Source: Cryptomeria japonica | Lineage: Eukaryota > Streptophyta > Pinopsida > Cupressales > Cupressaceae | NCBI RefSeq assembly: GCF_030272615.1 | Contig: NC_081410.1 | Coordinates: forward strand, 286,377,957-286,441,956 | DNA length: 64,000 nt | Direction: 5' to 3' | In this document: positions 13,191 through 25,115 of the stretch, one piece after another | Position numbering within the stretch: the first letter of the stretch is position 1 | Layout: each line of letters begins with the position of its first letter | Notes under the pieces: model-generated | Databases searched by the model: none | Told to the model about the DNA's origin: nothing | The model's input: only the letters and a program-made list of their open reading frames with translations | Program-made: the position numbers and the translations under genes

Positions 13191-13929
13191 CAATCCTAGT
13201 CCTTTTCAAGCTTATAATCCAAATACAACAAGTTCTACAAGAGAGCTAGTCTCTATCCAAAATAATTATGCTCAGGATTATGATTGGTGTTATCCTTACA
13301 ATCAACCCCATAACCAAGAAACATGCTCCAATGGCTTGAGAAATTAAGCACATATGGTACAAAACAACTCTATTGTCCAACAAGGTTTAGTTCAAGAAGG
13401 TAGTGATCAAAAAGGTTTATAAAATGATCTAACCAACCAAGATGTAGCCTTGATGAATTTTCAACAAGACTATTGTGGGGTGAACCATGCTCCTCCCAAT
13501 CAGCCTTGTGTGCCAATTGCAACCAATACTCAATTACAACAGCCATATATGGGTAAAAATCAAGCTTCCACAAACCAATCAACACCTAAAGTACCTTTGT
13601 CATCACATAATGTTTAGATCTTACTAATAGGGCAAGATGTAGTGGCTAAAGAGTAGTCTAATACATAGTTGCAAGCATAACAAATACAAGGACAACCTGT
13701 TATTCCCAAAGTACAATAGAAGGTGAGCTCAAGTTCGTTCAAGGTTTTAGAGAATATGAAGAAATATAATGTTAAAATTGCAATGTGGGACTCTTTATCC
13801 CTTCTCAGGCAAAATGATTTGTTACAAGAGGCTCTTTCTTACCTTTCTATGATAGGAAAAGATTCTAAGGATCAATCTAAGATAGCCATTGCAACTCTCC
13901 TCAAATCAATGATCAAATCAAAGAAGTAA
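13191..13929 (+). pseudogene. gag C-terminal fragment of host element F
   Basis: Remnant of Gag from an old Ty3/gypsy element. Near 13285 it has CYPYNQPHNQETC, a degraded version of the short zinc knuckle seen in element E (second Cys changed to Tyr). The SFKVLENMKKYNVKIAMWDSL block (13737-13800) and LQEALSYL resemble the helical segment that precedes the protease in Tat-like elements. Several stops occur. The Gag core is absent upstream, so the 5' part has been lost or is unrecognisable. Confidence 0.55.
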
Positions 13930-14330
13930 AGCCTCGACCATTCTATTTTACCTTGATCATTGGCCCTCATTTAGTCCACAACTATATTATTGATTCAGGG
14001 GCTAGTGATTCTATTATGCCTGAGAAAGTTGTTGATTATTTGAACTTGTCCTAACTAGCCACAAGAGGGGTAGTCCAACTTGATGGGACATCGTCAATAT
14101 TCTAGGAATTATCAAAAGTATTAACCTAACCTTACATGGTTCCCCCAACTTTTTAATTCCTTAGGATATCTTTGTCATTGATCTACCATCTCACTTTGCT
14201 TTGTGTCTATCCAGATATTTTACACCCAAGTTGGGGGCCATCTTTCATCTGATTAGTCATATTTTTTCTTTAGGAAAAGATATGGGACTAAAGTCTTTAT
14301 AAAATCAAAACCACAAGCCAAGGATCACAT
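13930..14330 (+). pseudogene. Protease fragment of host element F
   Basis: Retropepsin remnant. The motif YIIDSGASDSIMP (about 13985-14020) gives the catalytic DSG triad intact, preceded by a strand reading PHLVHN. A run of stops and shifts follows from 14050 on. Only the first half of the domain is readable. It is the direct counterpart of the protease at 7222 and, as there, is followed by an RNase H module. Confidence 0.55.
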
Positions 14331-14589
14331 TGAGCTGTACACACATAGTCTTGTTAATGTTAATCCTACCTTTCATGAGAAAATTTTAAAGGAACGACTT
14401 GCTATTATTTATCTAAATACCCCATTAGAAGGTATTCCAGATCTTATTTTAAATCAGTGGGTAGCTTAAAATCATGAAGAAGGCCCATATGCATGCATAC
14501 ATAAAGTAAATATTGGAATCTATGTGATCCATGAAGCTGATGTTGTTGTCCCAAATCTAATAAAACAAGAGGAAAAGAACCTAGAACAA

Positions 14590-14690
14590 TAGTCAGATGA
14601 TCTATGGAGTCTCTATTTTAATGGATCAAGGAGCAAGGTTGGTTCTGGAGGTGGTGTAATGCTTAAATCGCCATGAGGTGAGAAGTATTA
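14590..14690 (+). pseudogene. Upstream RNase H of element F, first half
   Basis: Start of an RNase H domain with LWSLYFNGSRSKVGSGGG (about 14605-14660), where the first catalytic Asp of YFDGS is changed to Asn. The frame is cut at 14690 by insertion of element D and resumes at 21511 after a 5-bp duplication. Confidence 0.6.
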
Positions 14691-15606
14691 TGCTGGTAAA
14701 TGACACTCTATTGATTCATTTCACTATGTTTTCATTGATGACAACATGATTTTGTGTATCGGCTTCATATGGTGTACCAGCAGGCACTTCATAGATTCTA
14801 CACTGGCACCGACACCAACAGGACATAAGGATTTTTTGGGTCATTGGCAATGCAGGATGACATAGTATAGAAAAGGTTATCGGTATTGGAGGCCGACATA
14901 TCTTGGATCTGACATCAACAACTTGTTTTAATTTTTATTAATTTATGTTATTTGGCTGACATGTAATCCAATATTGTATATATCTTTGTAAGCCAACATA
15001 AGGCATAAATTTATATAGGGTATATAGGGCAGATTGATTAGGTCATTTCGAGAGAATAAGGATATGGGTGTAATGGAATGGATATGTGAATGTAATTACT
15101 CAGAGAGATTATGTATGTGAGGAATTTATTGTAAGGGTTATTTAAATATAGGGTTTAGGGTTTCAAACCGGAATAGATAGAGCTTAAATCAGAACTGTAT
15201 TCTGGCATAGAAGATTCTATCTTAAGCAGTTCACACTTCTCAAGATTGTTGTTTGGGATTTTATGTAGTCAGTGGGGCTTCTATTGTGATTGAGAAATGT
15301 GCTCTAGGCTATAAGCCTTCCTGGAAGTGCAGACCCATCATATATTGTAATATCTCTTCATATGGTCAGTGGATTGATATTGTGGGTCACAAATCCCACC
15401 GTGTTTTTTCTTCATTGAGGTTTTCCACTTATAAATCTATGTGTTATGGTTCTCATTTTTGTGTTTGGCTTATTGGTTCCTTTACTTCTTTCAATTCTGT
15501 TTATACCGATATACCAGTTGGTGTATGAATTTTGTGTTAAGGCTAAAATTTACTGTTATGGTATAACATTGATTCACCCCCCCCTTAGTGTTATTGGTTT
15601 CAAACA
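14691..15606 (+). repeat. 5' LTR of element D
   Basis: 916 bp, starting TGCTGG (a change from TGTTG in the partner) and ending in AAACA. It aligns end to end with 20586-21510. Near its 3' end it carries the CCCACCGTG and TTTTCCACTTATAAATC block shared with the LTR of element B and with the solo LTR, followed by a CACCCCCCCC run typical of these copia LTRs. Confidence 0.85.
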
Positions 15607-15608
15607 AT

Positions 15609-15621
15609 TGGTATCAGAGAC
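15609..15621 (+). promoter_or_regulatory. Primer-binding site of element D
   Basis: TGGTATCAGAGAC begins two bases after the LTR end. It is complementary, apart from the last bases, to the 3' end of initiator tRNA-Met, the standard primer of plant copia elements (TGGTATCAGAGC). Confidence 0.85.
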
Positions 15622-16720
15622 TTGTGCCTCAGAGGAAGTTTAACAGCTTGAGGAAGATCCTGAAACTGGAATCATTGAATATGGCTTTGGAGAAACAACT
15701 TGAGATGGCACTTGAAGATTATGATGCTGAAAGGTTGAAGAACTTAAAGCTACAAGATATATTTAATTCTGCTAAGGAATTCATTATTGTCCTACAAGAG
15801 AGGCTATCATATGTTCAAGCTAGAAGGGAGGAACTTTTGCAAAATCAGGATGATGAGGAGAAAAATGCACTTAAGGAACAGTGCCAAAAATTGAGTCAGG
15901 AGAACATGCTTATGAAGAATGAAATACAAGTTATAACTATGAGGATGTCTAAGGAGATTGAGGATAGAAAGAAAAAAAAATCTTGTTGTGTCCCTAAAGA
16001 ACAAGTTTGAAGAATGTGGTTCATGAAAATGATATGTTGAGAACTGATTTGGTACAATCCTAGAGCAATGAGAAAGATCTTGAGAGACAAACGATAATAC
16101 TAAGAGAAGATTTAACTGCTGCAAGTGAGTACAAAAAAAAATTCAAGATCAGCTTAGTACAAATTGATGAGTTATTGAAGAGATAGAGGCAGATTGGAGA
16201 TTCTAGTTTCAGGAACTTGGATTTGAGCAAAGATAGAGTTCTGGTACTGCTAATGAAGATCAAAACCATAAGACACTAGTAAGGAAATTCAATGCTTATA
16301 AATTCAATGGTAGATGTTTTATTTATAATAGATTTGGTCACATGGCTAGGCAATATAGAAACAGAGCAAATCAGAACCCTAATTCTACTCCCAATAAATG
16401 TTCTAAGTGCAATAAAATTGGTCATAAGACAAAAGATTGTAGAATGAATTTTAAATGCTATTCTTGTGAGAAATTTGGACATATGGCTAATCAGTGCAGG
16501 TCAAGCAATTTCACCGGTTTTAGCAAAGCAATTCAAAAGAACAATGTTACATGTTATGCATGTAATGAAATTGGACATATTGCTAAGTTATGTAGAAGCG
16601 GAAGTCCACTGATTAGTAATGGAGGATCAAATAAAAAAGGAAAAGAGAAGGTTAGTGAAATCCGGCAAGATCATACTTAGAGATGGGTTAGGAAGACTGA
16701 AAAATAATAATTAGATGGGA
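15622..16720 (+). pseudogene. gag-like ORF of element D: coiled coil and zinc knuckles
   Basis: RNA-binding part of a copia-type Gag. The N-terminal half (about 15640-16230) is a long charged coiled coil with heptad leucines, including LEKQLEMALEDYDAERLKN. It is broken by frame changes near 15985 and 16190. The C-terminal half (16310-16610) has three clear CCHC knuckles (CSKCNKIGHKTKDC, CYSCEKFGHMANQC, CYACNEIGHIAKLC). A degenerate fourth one just upstream has two Cys replaced by Tyr. The usual UBN2 capsid-like Gag core is missing. A basic linker (NKKGKEKV) ends the region before a stop at 16678. Confidence 0.7.
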
Positions 16721-17160
16721 ATGTCCTGATTACTTATTCGACAGAAGAGGTTGCTCCTACACTGGTAGTGAGCTCATCCAGTAACTAAGGCAGATGCCTT
16801 AGGGGTAGGAAAAATTCATGAAGATGTTGCATATGCCCCAGGAAGAGGTTCTGGAAGATGTTTGAGATATTGGAGATGATTATTCGGTATGGATATGTTC
16901 TGAGCGAGATTTAGTATCTTTCATCGACAATTATTTATGTCAATGGAAGATTAGGGTTTTCTCTCAAAGGATAAAAGGTCGAATACACTTCATTATTAAT
17001 CACCCTACATTCAGAGTGATTACAAAGTGATTCAGAGCAACTAAGTGCGATTAGAGGCTATTCAAAGACAATCAGATTTCTTCTTGAGTGATTTCACCAG
17101 TGTCTAGAAGAATTTATTGAAGATTTTCATCGAGAGTGAGAAAACAAACTTATCTTTAAA

Positions 17161-20100
17161 CATGGAATTGGGATCATCTTCTATTCCTACTTTTTATTGA
17201 AAACCCAACTATAGTGGAGGTCAAGGACCACCCTAGACCAACTTTCAAGCTGTATCCACATGTGGCTACCCAGGAAGATTCAGTTGGAGCATTTTCTCGC
17301 ATTCTGAAAGGAGTTGTGTATGTAGAGGATGTTAGGGCATACATTCACTATCATATAGAGGACTTAGGAACTTCAGAGATCAAGGGAATGTATATGAGTG
17401 AGATAATGGGAGAATCTAGAAAGATAAAACTGACATATAAACATATTGAAGAACTAGGGTTTACAGACATTCTGGATATTCCAGAGTTTGAGGATGAGAT
17501 AATCAGATATTTACTGAGAAGAGTACATGGGGAATTCATATGGATGGACAAACCTTACAAAATCAACAAGGAATCCATCCGGGCAATTATTGGTTTGTCA
17601 TGGGTAGGGCAACATCCAGATAAGAAAGTTAAAAATGACTTTGTGAGGAAGATCACCAACGCTACATCTGATAAGAGATCCATGAAAGTGAGCACCATCA
17701 TCGACACCAACATCAAATTTGGAATCATGATTATCGGATATAAGGTAACTCAGTCAAACTGACTGAATTCTATTTCTAGTTCATGCATTTTGGCTGCATA
17801 TAAAATGATGAGAGACAATGTAAAGTTAGATCTTTGTGGTTGGATGCTTGATGAGTTGTTGATAAAATTAGGGAAGATTAAGGGAGATAAGAAGGGCACT
17901 TTTTGGTATGGGAATTTGTTAGTCTATTTGATGCTATATTTTTTGAATGATACACCTGGTTCTGGTAGGAAACAATGGGCTTTTGACATTCTGGTGGGAA
18001 GACAATTGAAGTAGTCAATTGTTGCATTAGGAAGTCAAAGAGATGATAAGATATGGGGGTATTTCAAGGCATTTGAAAAATCTATGAGGTCTAGGGTAAG
18101 GGTACCTGAGAATATAGTAGATAAATACTCTACCAACATTTTCTTCATGGTAAAGAAGGATGAGACTCTCATGGAGGCAGTTAAGCCCCAAAAGATTTGG
18201 ATTGAGGTAATGGGCTATGAGGTGGATGCACAAATTCTTAATGCCTACGCAAAAATTCTCATTGATGCACCAATAGATGAGGTAGAGAAGTCTTGTGGAA
18301 CTACATAACAGAAGACTATAGAGGTTGAAATAGAGTTCAACCAGAAGAAAAGAGAGAAACAAGAAGGAAAAGAAAGTAAATTTGTACAAAATGTCTCAAA
18401 GGATATTCAAGAACTAATTGATGTTGTCCTGGAAAAAGGTAGAAAGAGGAAGGATCCAAAAGTTCATATTGAACCTGTTACTATTGAATATGAATCAGAG
18501 GATGACACTCTGTTAGCATTCAAGAGGGTTGTTAGGAAGAAACCAAAGGAAACAAAAGTGGAAGAAAATAAGCAATCGGTTAGGAAGGTCACAATCAAGC
18601 TACCAACATAGAAGCAAACACCTAAAGCTACACTTATAGCTACACTTGGTACTGTCAAGAGGAAGAAGAAGTATCACACTGATTCTGCTAAGATTACACC
18701 TAATACTTGTGCATAAATTGTAGATGAAATTACAAAATATGGCATGTTGAATAATGTTAAATTTTATTATGAAAACTTAGAGAATGATGAACAAAGAGAG
18801 GTAGAGGAAGCAATACTATTATAATTGGATATCTATAAGAAAGCCTTAATACAGATAGAAAATCAAATACCGACTGAGTTATGTAACATGTTAGATGCTA
18901 GAAGATTATCTACTATGCAAGAACTATTAGCTATCTATGTTACTATAACTCCAGATGAAATGGATAAGACAATTGAGGTGGCAGACAACAAGGTCTTTAA
19001 TAGAAAACACAAGATAACTAGCCTGATGCTAGGGAGAGTGAATGAAATAATAAAGAAAACTCAGAAAGCATGGATCAAATTTTTGTGAGAACACAGAGGA
19101 TTATTTACTTCATCGAAGACCAAGACAAATATTATAAATACCCCAGTTGAAGGGAAAAGGAAAGGGATTATGGGTACTTCAGCCTTAGTTTTGAAAAATA
19201 TCAAGATAATGGAAATTGAGCCACCGGTAAATACAAATGTATAGACAAATATAGAGACACTGGTTAATATAGAGAATGAACAAGATAACATTGTATAGGA
19301 TACTAACATTGAAGACAACTATCCTCTGGATACTAATGTACAAGTTGAGGATATTGTTCCTATAGAGGAACCAATAGTTACATAGACTGCACTAAGTGGC
19401 AAAGCCACCGGTGCAAGTGAGGAGGTAATAAAGGATAAAACATCAAAGGAGAAAATAGGGGAATCTGGCAGGGAACCAATTGTTGGTCCATCATTATTGA
19501 CAATTGACACTTCCCAGGTAGAAAAGAAAACCATCACAGAAATGAGTCCTACTAAACTAATGATGATGGTTGCTCAGAAACTGATGAAGGAGGGAACCAC
19601 AGACAAGGGGATTATAGATCAATCAATCACTGTTCTACACAGATTGGTCCTGAAGTGTGAGATTGAAATGGAAGTGATCCCTTCTGGAAAGCTTAAGATA
19701 ATCACTACACATATCAAAAGACTTTCAATCCTTATAATGAATATCAAACCGGTAAGAATTAGAAATATTTACTCAGGCTAAGAGAGTCACTTTTGATCAG
19801 GTAATTGAGACAAAGAAGAAAAAGATTGAGGAGAACATAATTCTAATAGAAAACTTTTTGAAACAATGTACAAATATATATAGGGTATGTTGCAATACTG
19901 AAATACTTACAACACATGTAGATAAAAAGATAAAAGAGATACAGGAGAAAATTGCTAGTATTGCTAACTCTTTTGATGGATTAATCTCACTGACAACATC
20001 AATTGATGGTCAAATTTTGATTTTAGAGAATAAAATTTTTGCTCTTGAGAAGGAAAGAGAAAATAATTCAAAGAACCAGAAGTTTGAGAGGTTTGGTGAG

Positions 20101-20330
20101 TCCAAGATTGGATTCACTATGTGTACATAAGAAGGAATGCATGGATATGCTAGGAAAGGCCACACTGACAGAGGTAAATAAGAAAGAATCTTTTGCACAT
20201 TTATTGAGTGGTCTTTTATCTATTTCTGGAACATTCAAAACTGGTTGGGATACTTATGTGCAGTTACCAGAGAAAGCTTATCCAAATTTTTTGAAATTGG
20301 TCAAGCTCCGATAAGATATTTTTGGAGGTA
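17161..20330 (+). pseudogene. Unknown long ORF in place of pol, element D
   Basis: I do not recognise this protein. The probable original start is ATG at 17161, with one frameshift near 17195, after which the frame from 17214 runs 182 codons. Blocks in order are a helical, acidic N-terminal domain (17214-17560); a basic segment with YKINKESIRAIIGLSW (17550-17600); ATSDKRSMKVSTI (17660); a helical part with CGWMLDELL and GTFWYGNLLVYLMLYFL (17840-17950); a Lys/Glu-rich low-complexity region (18300-18700); and a C-terminal heptad region around 19900-20090. Roughly eight in-frame stops and some shifts break it. There is no RT, integrase or protease motif. It could be a captured host gene or a lineage-specific retroelement ORF. 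Confidence 0.5.
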
Positions 20331-20573
20331 TTTAGTGTACAGCTCTTACTCTTTGACATTCTTTTTACAACTATTTGGGTATTGATGTCAAAGAGGGAGT
20401 AGTATAGATGTGAAAAATAATAAAAGAGTTGCATACATTAGGGGGAGTTACAAATTTTTGGAGTTTATGGAGATATGGAGTATTTCGCATATTCAACTTA
20501 GGGGGAGTAGGGCAGGATGAAACCGACAAATGAAACCTTGATCATTTTTCACATGAGTGTTGCCATCAATACC

Positions 20574-20585
20574 AAAGGGGGAGAT
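20574..20585 (+). promoter_or_regulatory. Polypurine tract of element D
   Basis: AAAGGGGGAGAT lies directly before the 3' LTR (TGTTG at 20586). It is the expected plus-strand primer site. The ~240 bases between the unknown ORF and this tract hold no gene. Confidence 0.8.
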
Positions 20586-21510
20586 TGTTGATAATTTACA
20601 CTCTATGGGTTGGTTTCACTATGTTTTCATTGATGGCAACATGATTTTTTGTACCGGTTTCATATGGTGTACAAACAGGAACTTCACATATTCTACATCG
20701 GCACTGCACCGACACCAGCAAGACAGAAGGATTTCTTTGGTCACCGACAATGTAGGTCGACATGCTATAAAAAAGGTTATCAATATTGGAGGCTAACATA
20801 TCTTGCATCCGGCATCAACAACTTGTTTTAATATTTATTCATTTATGTTATTTGGCCGACATGTAATCTAATATTGTATATATCTTTGTAAGCTGACATA
20901 AGGCATAAATTTGTATAGGTATAGGGCAGATTGATTAGATCATTTTGAGAGAATAAGGATATAGATGTAATGGAATGGATATGCAAATGTAATTACTCAA
21001 AGAGATTATGTATGTGAGGAATTTATTGTAAGGGTTATTCCCGTAAAGGATTTAGGGTTTCTGACCAGAACAAACAGAGCTTAAACCGGAACTGTATTCT
21101 GGCATAGAAGATGCTATCTAAAGAAGTTCACACTTCTCCGGATTGTTGTCTAGAATTTTATGTAGTCAGTGAGGATCCTATTGTGATTGAGCAGTGTGCT
21201 AGAGTTGTAAGCCTTCCTGCAAGTGCATGCCCATCATATATTGTAATATCTCTTCATGTGGCCAGTGGATTGATATTGTGGGTCATAAATCCCACCATGG
21301 TTTTTCCTCATTGAGGTTTTCCACATATAAATTTGTGTGTTATGTTTCTCATTTATGTGTTTGGCTTATTGGTTGCTTTACTTCTGTCAATTTTGTTTAT
21401 ACCGATATACTAGTTGGTGTATGAATGTTTTGTTAAGGCTAAAATCTACTATTCTGGTATAACAATGATTCAACCCCCTGCCCCCCTCTCAATGTTATTG
21501 GTCTCCAACA
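20586..21510 (+). repeat. 3' LTR of element D
   Basis: 925 bp, TGTTG to CAACA. It is the partner of 14691-15606 and contains the same CCCACCATGGTTTTTCC block and C-rich run (21472-21488). It is followed immediately by the target duplication tatta (21511-21515). Confidence 0.85.
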
Positions 21511-21691
21511 TATTATTCTATTGTCCATTTTTCTTTTAGTTGTACTAATAATATAGCAAAATGTGTAGCTTTGATTCATGGTTTAGAGTGGGCCACAAAG
21601 AGAAATACCAAGTGTTTGAAGGTGTTTGGTGATAGTGAGCTAGTGGTGAATCGGGTGAGAAATGTGAATGCTACTAAAAATGATTTATTAT
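21511..21691 (+). pseudogene. Upstream RNase H of element F, second half
   Basis: The RNase H frame cut at 14690 resumes after the tatta duplication: FSCTNNIAKCVAL (catalytic Glu changed to Val relative to YEAL), then VFGDSELVVNRVRN with an intact Asp motif near 21630. It is cut again at 21691 by the 5' LTR of element A. Expected downstream parts are not found at 36661. The next pieces of this family appear at 44786. Confidence 0.65.
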
Positions 21692-22421
21692 TGTAGACAC
21701 CCAAAATTGTCCAGTCTAATTAAATAAATATTTTATTTATTTAATTATCTAAGCTTAATTCTTCTATTAATTAAATAAATCTTTATTTATTTAATTAATT
21801 CATTTATCCTCTTCTAGCCTTATTTCTCATTTAAATAAATAGATTTATTTATTTAAATTATCCTTTTCCTAAATTAAATAAATATCTTATTTATTTAATT
21901 GATCTCACTTCTTCTATTAATTAAATAAATCTTTATTTATTTAATTAATTCATTAACCTTTTCTACCCATGACACATGTCATTCATCTCTTAATTCATAC
22001 ACTACCTACCCCTTTCATTATTTTATTATTTCTTTTACCTACCCTCTAATCATAGCCGACCTCCTTTTACACCTCTCAATCTTATCCCTCCATTTCATAT
22101 AGTGTCTTCTATATAAGGAGATGCTTCCTTCATTATCAAACCCTAATGGCCTAACTACTCGATCAATTGACTACTTGGCATATGCGATCCTACTTGCAAC
22201 CACATTCCATTCTTTGTTGAGCTCTTGTGCACATAAAATTTGAGAGCAAATATATCAATCAAGATCAATGGAGATAGGAAGAATGGAGATCCAAACCCTA
22301 TTGGACATGTGATGGTATAATCTTTGTGATTTCATTTGATTTGCATTGTCTTAGGTAATCTTCATATGTTATGGTGGATCTTTGTTGTTGAATTCATTTA
22401 GCCTTTCAATATCGTTATTAT
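21692..22421 (+). repeat. 5' LTR of element A
   Basis: About 730 bp from TGTAGACACCC. The end is set where it stops matching the 3' copy, because no clear CA end is visible in this copy. Its first 260 bases hold five perfect inverted repeats of the type TTAAATAAAT/ATTTATTTAA, spaced 30-60 bases apart. A TATA-like stretch, TATATAAGGAG, lies near 22111 and is a reasonable promoter candidate. A possible target duplication attat is low-complexity and not decisive. Confidence 0.8.
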
Positions 22422-23417
22422 AGCCTCGGGGGTAAAACCCCATGTGGGATCAGCAACTATTGTCTTGGCCAGCCGTAAGAATTGTGCTTGACTTATGTTA
22501 AACATTCAGAACATTCAAGACCAAAAAGCAAAACATTGTGTCTTTTGTGTCTTCAACTATATGCAAAACATTTATACATCAAACATCACACTTTCTTTGA
22601 GTCATTTTGAGTCTAGAAACTTGTAAACATTGGGTCTTCATCAACACTGTGTCCTCTTGTCATGAAAAATAGTCAAACAGTCAGATTTGGTCACAACAAA
22701 ATGACTTCACAGATTGGAAAAAATTGCACAAATTTTGCAGAAATGCATCTGTGTCTGACATAATAGCATCTGTGTTATATAACCGCGTCTGTGAAGGGAA
22801 AAAATGCATCTGTGTTTCTAGAATCAATAGTGCACTTTACAAAAATCTCAGAAGCATGTCTGTGTTAAACAGAACCACATCTATGTTAGGAAATCACGTC
22901 TGTGCAGTATACAGGCGTGTCTGTGTTTAGAATTGAAAAACTTGTATAGTCCAGCAAACAAACACAGTCAATTTCAGAGTTCTTGAGCTTCCTAGGTTAT
23001 TTTTCCAGGGTTTCATTTAGCATTCAACCTATCTTTGGGTCTCACAAAGTCCATCATTGCTTTACACCTTACATTACATTCACATTTGTCTAAACTTGAG
23101 TCAAAAGGTCACTTGCTTGTCCTCATCATACTTTATCGACACACTACATACAACAATATTTTGCTAACTGGTCCCTCATCAAGGTCTATCACCTTTGGGT
23201 CTCATTTGGTCTTACTTAGAGTCAAGGTCAACTTACCTCATCAAGAGAAACTATCCTCTCTTTGGAAGTCACACCTACTCTACTACATACATACTTGGTC
23301 TTACACTTTGGACATTGCAAGTACACCTCAGATTCATTTACATTCCATCCAACTCTTGGTCTTCCATACTTTTTCCATTTTCATCTACTCTCATACATCT
23401 TGGTCAATACCTAGTTC
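22422..23417 (+). other. Leader of element A with degenerate GCRTCTGTGTT repeats
   Basis: Untranslated leader between LTR and gag. I could not find a TGG primer-binding site at the LTR junction, so the site is lost or the LTR end is rearranged. Between 22744 and 22926 about eight copies of GCRTCTGTGTT occur at irregular 18-40-base spacing. The complementary repeat occurs at 35130-35410 near the other end of the element. No gene is seen otherwise. Confidence 0.6.
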
Positions 23418-25115
23418 ATGGTTGAAACCTGTCTTCAAAAATCTAGGAGAGAAACTAAAGAGGCTCAAGAGTTCACAAACATGAGTGTCTATGAGTATGA
23501 CAATGATGTCTTTTTCAATACTGATCATAACACATTACCTGACATGGATGCCTATAGAAACATTCCAAATGTTGAGAACATGGACACTATAAACAACAAT
23601 GATACACACAATGACAATATGGACAATTTTAAAGTACATTCAGTAGATGTGGAAGAATTCATTATGGATCCCTGTTTCAACAGATTGATTGAGGAAATAA
23701 TGAGGAGGGATAGACAATACTTTCTACAAATGATGGCACAAAGTGGAACCAAGATACCTCATGATTTTGACATGTCTCAAATAATGGAAAATCAACCTTT
23801 GCAACAAACTCACTCCAACATGGATCAAAGGAGGCCTAATAGTGGAGGAAATAGAGGACCACATATGGTACCTGAATCACCATCATCCTTGTTTCAAAAA
23901 CCAGAGGTCCCACATACACATGGTCAAGCATATGATACTCACCTTCGCAGACCATTATGGAAGTCTTATGTAGAGAAATATGCTCAATCACATACCAATG
24001 CTAAGGATCAACCACCAAAGCAATTGGATATTCAAAGGTATGCTCAAAATTTGGACACAAGGAAACCCCATGTCAAATTTGGGGGCAACACATTAGAACA
24101 TGACATGCCTGTAGAGTATGGTATACATGGACAAAATAGATATGGCATTCCTCAACATGAATCTATACCAAGTGGTTCATATATGCAGCATCACTATAGA
24201 CCTCCTCCATATGAACATGTGTATGATCAATATCATCCATATATGCAACATGCTCCTCCTCCAATTGGTGCCTCAAGCATGGGGTATGGTCCAAGAAGTT
24301 GATCTCCACCCAAGAGCAATTTGGAACAACAAATCAGGGACTTATAAAAGAAAATGGAGGACATAAATACACCAAAGCCAACATACACAATGAGAGACAT
24401 ATGTCCCTATCCATTTGACAAGAGCATTCCAATGCCTCCTTTTCTTACACACTTTGTGACACCTAAATTTGATAAGTATAGAGGCAAAGGGGATCCTAAG
24501 GCACACATAAGACAGTTTTTCACAACTTGCATTGAGGTAGCAGCAGAAGAGACATATTTGATGAGATTATTCCCACAAAGCTTAGGTGATCAAGCTATGG
24601 AATGGTTCTCCCAACTTCCACCTAGCATTAAGTCATGGGGTGACCTAGCAGAGGCATTTATTCAACATTTCTCCTACAACATAGAGACAAACATATTAGT
24701 CACTACTTTGTGCAACACCAAGCAAAAAGAGGGAGAGTCTTTTGCATCATTTTTACAAAGATGGAGGAATTTAGCTAGTAGATGCTCTTGTGAAATTCCA
24801 CAAAAACAAATGGTAGAAATGTTCACCCAGAATGTTAACAAAGACATTGGCTACGATCTAAGGAAAGCTTGTTTGTCCACCTTCAAGGATGTCATTGAAA
24901 AAGGCTTAGCAATAGAAAAGGTCCTAATTGAACAAGGAGTCATTAAGATATTCAAGGAAAACAAAGATGACTTTAAAGGAAAAGACAAGCCAAGATTTTG
25001 GAATAAAAACAAGAACACAGTCAATGATGGTGTTGTTGATGCCAATACAATGCGACCCAAATTCATTTTTTCAAGATCAAATCAGGTGAATACTCAAACA
25101 ACTTCTAGATCATGA
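23418..25115 (+). pseudogene. gag of element A: N-terminal region and capsid core
   Basis: Gag polyprotein of a Tat-like element, starting at ATG 23418. The first 294 codons are acidic, then Gln/His/Pro-rich (around 23800-24290), ending at a stop at 24300. The capsid core follows in the same general reading (24354-25115). It has DICPYPFDKSIPMPPF, FDKYRGKGDPKAHIRQF, the Gag core pattern AMEWFSQLPPSIKSWGDLAEAF (24595-24660) and SFASFLQRWRNLASRC. Only a few stops separate the parts, so this Gag decayed recently. Element C has the same domain order. Confidence 0.8.

Larger units (their letters stand above)
14691..21510 (+). mobile_element. Element D: non-autonomous copia-like LTR retrotransposon carrying an unknown ORF
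   Basis: A structurally complete 6.8-kb element: 5' LTR, primer-binding site, gag-like zinc-knuckle region, a long ORF of unknown function, polypurine tract, 3' LTR. It is bounded by the exact 5-bp duplication tatta (14686-14690 and 21511-21515). It is inserted in the RNase H of element F. No protease, integrase, RT or RNase H is visible inside, so it must have depended on enzymes made elsewhere. The two LTRs differ about every seventh to tenth base in the part I compared, so the insertion is old. Confidence 0.8.
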
